A stretch of DNA of 26,363 nucleotides from Haplomitrium mnioides (lineage: Eukaryota; Marchantiophyta; Haplomitriopsida; Calobryales): assembly GCA_049999725.1 (NCBI GenBank), contig JBNGIS010032824.1, positions 1-26,363 of the forward strand, written 5' to 3'. The notes under the pieces were generated by a model. It did no database searches, was not told the DNA's origin, and worked only from the letters and a program-made list of their open reading frames with translations. Shown here in pieces: positions 19,206 through 26,363 of the stretch; position 1 is the stretch's first letter, and each line of letters starts with the position of its first letter. Made by a program: the position numbers and the translations under genes.

Positions 19206-20252
19206 CTATTGGCCTTCCTCCCCTAGCCTTAAGGTACTCACACAACACACACTCAGGGAACAAATGAAAAAACAAAAATAAACAAAGGTGATGTACACAT
19301 GGTCTATAAGAATACAACTATATACAACGTTGGTTGCAATTGAGTTGCCTGTTACATTTTCTTCCATGACGGCAAGACTATTCGGTTGGCTCAAGGTTAG
19401 CTCCTTCCCCGACTCGAGATGAGGTTCAACTTTTGATAACTTTTGGTCCTCTAGGTTGCGATCTTCCATCTGAGATGGCCTCTCCTCCTTTATTTGATGG
19501 AGTTCAAACTCTAATGGGTACGGCATGGTCCACTCCCCTTTTGCTTCAAGTTCTAGGCTGAAACTATCCTTGTCCACTAATTCCCCCATTGTCTCCTCCG
19601 CGCCAGATTTGGCTCCCATGCTCCTTGCCAGCTCAATCTGGTTGACCATCACCATGCCCCCCGACATTTTTTCGGATTCTCCCCCTTCCGGTTTTGCTTC
19701 TTCTACTTCAGCTTGAATGATGTAGAGAGTAGGTGTTTGCACCTATGCTATAAATTCTTCCAACTCTTTTACCACAGTCTTCTTCTTGGTTGCCTCCAAA
19801 GCCTCCTTCAGTTCTTCCACATCTTCCTGTTGTGTCGGATAAAACCATGTGGGGTTTTCCCTTTCATAGTCAGAATCACTGAGGAATGGCAACACTTGAG
19901 GAACATACTTTTTGGCCTTTTGCCCTTTCTTGTGCTTGCCCTATTTGTGGGACTTGGATCCTGATTTGGTTACCAACCGATAACAATCCTCTGAGGCAGA
20001 GGTTTCCTCCTTTATCCAGGCTACTTCCTCCTCTTCATACTGGGAATGTATGGCAATTGGATACCCATCCTTTTGCCCACATGGTTCTGGGCAGTTGGAA
20101 GAAACATGCCCAGGCTGACCACAATTCCAGCACACCATAACTATCATTTTTGTGGGTCTGGTTGTGACCCACCCATCTGGTTGTTCAGCTTGGGAGGTAC
20201 ATGCCTCCTTCTCTAGATTTCGCTTGATGCTCGCAAGGAGGGCCAGCATCAC
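19206..20252 (-). pseudogene. Gag zinc knuckle and linker frame of the pol-less family-B element
   Basis: A single minus-strand frame of 349 codons with only two stops, both TAG (19941-19943 and 19743-19745). The order is: basic helix (LASIKRNLEKE), one CCHC knuckle CWNCGQPGHVSSNCPEP at 20091-20132, an acidic patch, SEDCYRLVTKSG, a Lys-rich stretch, PTWFYPTQQEDVEELKEALE coiled coil, then directly YIIQAEVEEAKPEGG and VMVNQIELARS, followed by a Glu/Ser-rich tail. In the plus-strand element the WFY...LE and VNQIEL segments are separated by the protease, so here the protease was removed. RT, RNase H and integrase are absent. The knuckle corresponds to the middle one of the plus element. The C-terminal tail has a hydrophobic VYITFVYFCFFICSL stretch that may be non-coding. 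Confidence 0.78.
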
Positions 20253-20266
20253 CTCTATCTTTGAAC

Positions 20267-20583
20267 TTAATTTTTTGCTAGGCGAGCTTCCTTTCCTGTG
20301 GCATCCCTCTTCATCTTTCGCTCCTTTCTATGCTTCTTCCTTCTTGAAGATCTCTGATCATTGGAGTTGCTGCCATTGGACTCGCTGTCACTTTCCCAAG
20401 TGGATGCAGAGCTCTCCTTTGTTTCCTCATTACTACTTGAACTATCAGAAGGGTATTCCAACACATACTTACCCCGTCTTTTCTTTCGTGCACGGTTATG
20501 GCCCATTCCCGGAATGGAGAGGAAAACTTTGCCTCCTTTGCAAGATGATAGCTTGGTCCCGAGTTGGTCTCAGGTTTTTGCAA
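20267..20583 (-). pseudogene. Gag segment before the zinc knuckle, family-B element
   Basis: The minus frame 20506-20267 begins MGHNRARKKRRGKYVLEYPS, passes through a Ser/Glu/Asn-rich acidic segment, then a strongly basic RRKKHRKERKMKRD segment. It is out of frame with the knuckle frame that follows at 20252, so a frameshift separates them. It starts only about 100 bp from the LTR, so the capsid-matrix part of gag appears to be missing. No known fold. The assignment as gag rests on position and charge pattern. Confidence 0.5.
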
Positions 20584-21204
20584 ACCTTGGCCCTCCTTCT
20601 AACGCTAAAAAATCTATGTCACGCCTCTGCCTCCTCTCTTAACACCTAATTAATGCTATTTCAAAAGAAGGGGGTGACAAAGAATAACCGGGCTCTTTAA
20701 TGTGACGGCCCCAACACCCTCGTTAGTGAATTCAGATCTTAACGATCCTGAACCTCTCACCTTGCATTTCCACACTACTCTCAAACCCACCAAACACAAG
20801 ACCGACCTGACTTCCTCTCCACCACACACACAACAACCACAAGTCAATTGATCATGGGGTACATCCAACACTGTGCTGGAGGCAAATCCAGCTACAGATA
20901 TTCAATGTCACCTCCTTTGGATAGGGGTGTATGCACTTATTACATAGTAATGGACTTGCAGCCTTCTTCTACAGGCTGCGTCTTGACACCACCAAGACTA
21001 AACACTCATGAACTATCAATAGGGCCAACTACTCCAACATCCAACCAAGCAAAGCTATCCGCTTTTTTCTCTCAGCAAAATGGAAATTACAACCTAAGCA
21101 TGGACCCTCACTTATTAGCCTTCCTAGCCACGTGCAGAACTATCATTCTCTCTTCCTAACGCTTCTAACATCACTCGATCCACTTCTGTACATCAATTAT
21201 TACC

Positions 21205-21536
21205 AACACTTCAACCTGGCCAACATTGTAGATAATGTAACCCTTGTTTTCTCCTTAGCTAGCCCGAATTCTCCCATGTAATCTACCTCAGCTTTCTCAA
21301 CCCAATCCTCTGCCCGTTGAAGTTTCAGACAGTGGTTCAGAATCTGAGTTCCAAATATGAATCCTGCCTCAACATTTCAGCCTGACCAGCATTGTAGATA
21401 ATGTAGCCCTTGTTTTCTCCTTAGCCAACCCAAATTCTCCCCTGTAATCTGCTCTAGCTTTCTCAACCCAATCCTCTGCCCGTTGAAGTTTCAGACAGTG
21501 GCTCAGAATCTGAGTTCCAAATATGAATCCTACCTC
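21205..21536 (-). repeat. Tandem duplication, two 166-bp units (5' LTR copy)
   Basis: Units start at 21205 and 21371, the same period and position as at 10750-11080 in the other LTR. Confidence 0.85.
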
Positions 21537-22679
21537 TGCAATTACAACAACACCAGAAGCATCAACCTCACTACCACTCTCTCCCCACTCACACACTCTC
21601 TCCAGATAGTTTTTTAACTTCCCTTCAAGAAGCCATGAATTTACTTGCTCAGGCTCCGAAGAGGTCTTATTCAACTTCCACCTCTGGAAGACAACCCCCT
21701 AGCTGTTGGATCACCCACTCCACCCGAGAATTGGCTGGATCTTCTCCGCATTGCGCAGGCACTAACGTAGCCACTCCTCTCCCTTCTCCACAAGATTATA
21801 ACACCATCAGCATGCTCCCAATGCTTATGGGACTGATTCTTATGCACAAACTAAAGCTAAGACAACACCAGGACCCCCCTTTGGCTACCCCTCACAAAAT
21901 ACAAACCGAAAGAATTCTCCTCTCCTCTAAGTGTTGGTCCACCTCCAAATGTTGGTCTGCCTTCAAATGTGAGTCCACTTGAGTAGTCTGAGCCTCTAGA
22001 GCCTCCTGCTCAACGATTCCCAACACCTCCTCAGTCCACCTCCACCCTGTGATGGTCTTCCTTCACGAGTACACCCACTTCACCAGAAGTCTCACCAGAA
22101 CTCTCTCCTCCATATCCCGTTGCTTTCTATACACAAAATTATCCGCCCCCATAGCTTCAGAGCGAGGTAGTCTATCCACGCGCTGGTTTTCCCTCTAGCC
22201 TCAACGATTCATCACCACCCTTCCTTGAAAGTCCTTGTTTCCCTTATCTGACGGTTGAGGGGTGCATCTCGCCTTTTTGCACAGCCCACAAGTGGGTTTT
22301 CTTCCAGATTCAGAGCCTGAAATCAATACCAACAGCTGCACTTTGTCGTTCTCTTCCCAACAAGACTAATTTTATGTAAATCTGACCTCTGTAGCTCCGG
22401 CAATCGGCGTTTGAATGGACATACCTTTTTCCTTTGTTTTTTCCTCGTTTTAGCTTGACAACCTGTGAGATCCTTCCAGGCATTGGACACGTGGCGCTTT
22501 GGGGTAGCCCGTTGGATCTCTCGGACTCACCATTCCGCAAGATTCATTGGACTGGAAACCCGTGAGATTCTTCGGACGTCGGACAGCTGATACGTGGCGC
22601 GTCGGGGGAGCTCGTTGGATTCCTCGGACCGACCACCCCGTGAGATTCCTCGGACGCTGGATCTTTGATAGGTCGCTGT

Positions 22680-23460
22680 TTTGACACCCTTCGTTCCTCC
22701 TTTGGCTGGATCCCCGTTAAGTGAGATCCCCACTTCGTAAGCTCAACGGATCCCCTTTAACTGGACCCCTCCCCTATGGATGTTCAGACGAAACCCTGTT
22801 AACCGGTCCTCTCCACCTCGAAAGGTTGATCGGAACCACTTTAAGTGGGCTCTCCACTTAGGATGGTTGAGTCTCGCTCTGTTCCTCGGATTGGACACAA
22901 CAAACATCAGAAAGTTGACATGTGGCGTGTTAGGGGAGTCCGTTGGATTCCTCGGACTCGCTATCCCATAAGATTCTTCGGACGCCGGATCTTCGATAGA
23001 GCGTTGTTTTGGTATCCTTGTTTCTCCTCTGGCCGGTCTATTGATAAGTTGCCTTTTTGGCACCATCATTTGTTCCCCAACGGATCATCGATATATTTTG
23101 ATTGCGACACCCTTTGTTCCTCCTCGGGCCGTCGATCTATCACTGTTTCGGTACCCCTTCGTGCTCTTGTAGCCAGACTGTTGAAAAATCACCCCTTTGG
23201 CGCTATCGTATCTCCTCCAATGATTGTCGACATTTCCCTGTTTGGGTACCCCTCAGTCTTCCCCCAACGGATCATCGATATATCCCGGTTTCGGCACCCT
23301 TTGTTCCTACTCGAGCCATCAATCTATCACTGTTTCAGCACCCCTTCTTGCTCCTGTGGCCAGACCGTTGAAAAATCACCCCTTCAGCACCATCGTACAT
23401 CCTCCAACGGATCGTCGACATTTCCTTGTTTCGATACCCCTCGGTCCTCCCCCAACGGAA
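22680..23460 (-). repeat. 48-bp degenerate repeats with about 188-bp higher-order units (5' LTR copy)
   Basis: Marker ATCATCGATATAT at 23083 and 23272, a period of about 189 bp, with four sub-units in each higher-order unit. It matches the array at 12230-13020. Further sub-units continue at 23680-23840. Confidence 0.75.
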
Positions 23461-23991
23461 TCCTTGTTAAGTGGGATCCCCACTTAGAGAGATCCCTTGG
23501 AACCCTGTTAAGTGGGGAACTCCACATTGGATGGCAGATCGGAACCCCCTTAAGTGGGCTCCCCTTGTCAACTTATCACCATTTCGATGCCCTCGTCTTC
23601 TCTTAACGGGTTTTTGACATATCCATGTTTCAACACTTGGTTCTCCTTTTGGCTGGACCGTCGATAAGTCACATTTCGGCCTCTTCGTTCTTCCTCTGGC
23701 GAATCATTAATATATCTCTATTTTGGCACCCTCATTTTCCTCCTAATTGGTTCTTCGACATATCCCTATTTTGGCACCTTCTTCCCTTTCTATCCAGGCC
23801 ATCGATAAGGCACTATTTCGGCGCCTTGTTCTTCAGGTGAAACCTCGTCTTATCTTCATTTTGGCATCTTCTCTTGATATAGGAACCCTAAGAGGCTCCT
23901 TCTCTTCACTAAAGCATCGAAAAATTTGATGTAGGAACATTGAAGAAGTCTTTTTTACCTGACTTGTGAAAAAGTTTGTTGTAAGAACACT

Positions 23992-25930
23992 TGTCAACTA
24001 GTGGTTTGAAGCACTCAAGCAGAATTCACAAAATCAGAAGCATCACTGGCACAATGGCCCTTTGAAAGTGTGAAGACCTCTCAAGAGCCACAGATTACTC
24101 TCAAACAGCTACTAAGAGCAGGGCGCATGAGTCCAAGGAGGGAAACAAGATCATGGCGGAAGAGATGAGGAGAGAGCAGTGATTGCCAGCCAGGGGAGGG
24201 GCCCCATTTCAAAATTCGAAGCAGGTTAGCAAGAATCCATGGGCCTCAAGAGGATGCGAGGATTGGAGCATGGGGAGAAGGAAGAGAGCGGCCACCTATG
24301 GCGAAGCGATCGCAGGAGGAGGCAGAACGGATCCACAACAAAGAAATCCTAAGGCACTCAGAGGAAAGTCAGATCGCGGACATGTCCTGCAGCGGCCACA
24401 AATCAGTTAAGCAAGGATCATGGACGAGATGAGGAGACGAGATCGTCACAAGGGTAAGCGGCCAAGGAAGGGGGACGCCTCGATTCCGCAAGCAGGAGCG
24501 TGCTCTGCAAGGGTCAATCGAACTTTTCCCTTCGAGTCTGCGAATCCTAGCGGAAATGTGGAGTCCTCGAAAGGCCCCGCGAGATTCCATGGAAATGTGG
24601 CGTCTCTAGAGCACTTCATGTGATTCCACGGATGACATGGCGGCACCATGAAGCTTGAGGATATGCGGAAAGGCACCTCCCTAAGTGGGGATCCCACTTA
24701 CCAGGGTTTCGATCCGTCTTACGACGTGGGGACCTCACTTAAGAGGGATCCGCGAAGAGTCCAACCGTGGAGCAAGGAGGAAGGCCCGAAACAGCAACTT
24801 ATCGAAGGTCTGGCCGAAGGAAAACAGGAGAGTGCCGGAAGGATGATACATCGAAGATTCGAGCGGAAGAGGAGCCGAGAAGCCGAAGGGGCGACTTAGC
24901 GCGAATCCAGTAAGAGGAAAAATAGAGGAGAGCTAAAAGGGGGACAAATCACCGGATGGGCCGAATAAGAGCGAGTGAAGGCAAAAAGGCGACTTGTCGG
25001 CGATCCGGTTCAATGAGGTGCATCAGTGGTGACAGTGATCCATCGCAAACCGTCCAACGGAAAGAAGGCTGAGCCAGAAGGGCGAAATGGTGCCGATCCG
25101 GTTGGGGGAAACGAGGGGTACGCCGAAAAGACGATATATCCGTGAATCGGGTAGCAAGATGTGGTCGACCGAAAAATCAAGCGAACGCCGGCGCGACCGA
25201 CGGACGAGCAAGAGGCGCCGAAAGGGTGACTCTTTGCAGCTTTGGCATGACCAAAGGAGAAAGTTTGACGAGGTACAGTTGGCGTCAAAAAGTTCAAAAG
25301 GGGCGAACGGTCTGAAAGCGCCTTGTAGTTCTTATATCAAGCTTTCGGAAATGTTAACGAAGAGAGCCTCGAGCGCGTGCATAGTTCTTACTTTGAAGGT
25401 ACGATGAAACGGAAACATCGACACAAGTTCTTATTTGGCGAGCGAAGTAAGTCCGCAGCGGCTCTTCGGATGACGTGGCGAGCGCAGGAAGTCCGCGAAG
25501 GGTTTCGGAAATGTGACGCGCTGAGAAGCTTGGTAGGGTTTCCGATGGTCAACTTCATAAGAAGGGTCCGCGTGACGGTCCGCCTACCCCTTTGCAGGGC
25601 AGCGTTAGACGACGGCCTTCGAACGATGTGGCGCCTTGGGAAGCACGTAGGGGGTTCCGTGGGTCAACCTCGGAAGGAAGTCAACCGACAGTCCGCCTAC
25701 CCCTTTGCGGGACGGCGTCGGACGGTGCACGTGGCGACACCAGGGACCCCAAAGCAACTCACGGGACACACAGCATCAAGAAAAAAGCTCATCGGACCTC
25801 AAGCAACGAGCGGGTCAACTACGAAAGGAGGGGCCAGCGCGACGGTCAGCCTACCCCCTTGCGGGGCGGTGTCGGACTGTGAAGTCATGAAGCGCATATG
25901 TGGGCCATTTCAGGCTTTGGTAGTCATGGT
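23992..25930 (+). mobile_element. Start of another plus-oriented family-A-type LTR
   Basis: Starts TGTCAACTAGTGG, like 2932, exactly where the family-B 5' LTR breaks off, with ACACT (23987-23991) as the candidate target duplication. It shares family-A anchors: the AAAATTCGAAG stretch near 24215, GGGGGACGC near 24470, AGCGGAAATGTGG near 24550, and the CCGCCTACCCCTTTG repeats near 25580. Recognisable similarity fades at about 25.9 kb and the U5-like half is not seen. Short open frames here are repeat artefacts. It could be the 5' LTR of a separate element or a truncated copy. Confidence 0.65.
25577..25870 (+). repeat. Degenerate tandem repeat in family-A-type U3
   Basis: GTCCGCCTACCCCTTTGC-like cores at 25577, 25690 and 25844. 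The spacing is irregular (113 and 154 bp). These correspond to the 124-bp units of the other family-A LTRs but are more diverged in sequence and period. Confidence 0.65.
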
Positions 25931-26363
25931 ATAGTTCTGATATATTGAAAGACATATGGGAGTGGGTTTTGAAGCCATGAGAGGAAACTTCCATTTTTCG
26001 GTTTTTCCTTAATATGCGTACAGAGTTAATAATGTTCTTATTAGAAATGTTTAGGGTCTGATATTTTATACGAGTATATTATATTGCTATAGTAACTAGT
26101 ATAAATTTACAGAAGTGAAAAATCATTTGTAAACCGGGAGTTATAACCGGTCAAAGTTGTAATAGTGCTATACAGAAAAGCCAAAATAGAGAGTATCTAG
26201 ATATTAGAAAATACAAATATTATTATATGGGTAGAAAGCTTATTTAACAAGCTTTCCAACAAGCGATAGTACAGGCAAATTGATTAAGTATTAAGGATTT
26301 TATAGAGATTTTTCTAGAATAGACTAAAGAGGAGAAAAGTCAAGAAAAGTCAATTTGCTCTTT
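25931..26363. other. AT-rich right end, unassigned
   Basis: Composition changes sharply from GC-rich LTR to AT-rich DNA. No reading frame or LTR homology seen. A perfect 8-bp inverted repeat, GAAAGCTT at 26234-26241 and AAGCTTTC at 26249-26256 with a 7-base loop, is the only structure noticed. It may be another element or the host-side flank. Confidence 0.45.

Larger units (their letters stand above)
10162..23991 (-). mobile_element. Family-B non-autonomous LTR retrotransposon, minus orientation
   Basis: Two direct repeats bound it: 10162 onward and 20617 onward both start TGTCACGCC and run in parallel for more than 3 kb, with about 94% identity in the stretch I compared. Orientation is set by gag-like reading frames on the minus strand between them. 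The interior is only about 1.77 kb and has gag zinc-knuckle and linker sequence but no protease, RT, RNase H or integrase, so it would have depended on a related autonomous element. It sits inside the integrase of the plus-strand element, so it is younger than that element. Its own 5' LTR is cut at 23991 by the start of a plus-oriented LTR, and its 3' LTR carries the 13224-16807 insertion. Confidence 0.8.
20617..23991 (-). mobile_element. Family-B 5' LTR, U3 cut off at 23991
   Basis: Begins TGTCACGCC at 20617 and parallels the 3' LTR base for base through 13223 and then 16808-17138 of that copy. In the first 140 bp I count about eight differences (roughly 94% identity), mostly transitions. 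At 23991 homology stops abruptly and TGTCAACTAG begins, the start of a plus-oriented family-A LTR, so the remaining 1.7 kb of U3 probably lies beyond the window. No insertion is present at 23668, which serves as the empty site for the gene-capturing element. Confidence 0.82.

Noticed and set aside
23992-25930. This LTR as the 3' LTR of the plus-strand element at 2932
   Set aside because: It begins exactly at the break in the family-B U3 with no integrase tail or polypurine tract before it. Separate insertion into family B explains the junction better.

Overview
This window looks like plant nuclear DNA made almost entirely of nested, decayed long-terminal-repeat (LTR) retrotransposons. No intact host gene is visible. 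The plant assignment rests on two things: the Ty3/gypsy gag-pol remains read like the plant Athila/Tat (OTA) branch, and captured host-gene scraps read as plant Pumilio, BRR2, GID8-like and aldo-keto reductase sequence. LTRs of 3 to 5 kb and this depth of nesting suggest a large-genome vascular plant, possibly a gymnosperm, but the species cannot be fixed from the sequence.

Layout from left to right. (1) 1-115 is AT-rich flank. (2) 116-2931 is a minus-oriented family-A LTR, cut in its U3 end at 2931. (3) 2932-10161 is a plus-oriented family-A Ty3/gypsy element that starts at an exact TGTCAAC terminus. Its 5' LTR (2932-5679) is joined by a deletion directly to the zinc-knuckle part of gag, followed by degraded protease, reverse transcriptase, RNase H and integrase. 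Its end is cut inside the integrase C-terminus. (4) 10162-23991 is a minus-oriented family-B element with a very long LTR (about 5.1 kb without its insert). Its 3' LTR is 10162-18849, its 5' LTR is 20617-23991 (U3 cut off), and a 1.77 kb interior (18850-20616) keeps only gag and linker sequence, with no protease, RT, RNase H or integrase. (5) Within the family-B 3' LTR lies a 3.58 kb insertion, 13224-16807, flanked by the 5-bp duplication GTCAC. (6) At 23992 another plus-oriented family-A-type LTR starts with TGTCAAC and becomes unrecognisable AT-rich DNA near 25.9 kb.

The most interesting part is the 13224-16807 insertion. It carries fragments of at least six unrelated host genes, all in the same (minus) orientation: Pumilio RNA-binding protein, the spliceosomal helicase BRR2 N-terminus, histone H3 fused to histone H2A, an aldo-keto reductase, and the N-terminus of a GID8-like CTLH-complex subunit. 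One end is a 412-bp LTR-like block with TGTTGGGA/TCCCAACA ends. It is a gene-capturing transposable element, but its class is unresolved.

Other points: two oppositely oriented family-A LTRs meet head to head and form inverted arms of about 2.3 kb; the plus-element gag has three CCHC knuckles (the middle one broken); the pol-less family-B element keeps a 349-codon gag-linker frame broken only by two TAG codons; and both LTR families are built of degenerate tandem repeats (25, about 48, 124, 166 and about 188 bp). Nothing here is likely to encode a working protein. All coding calls are pseudogenes or fragments.
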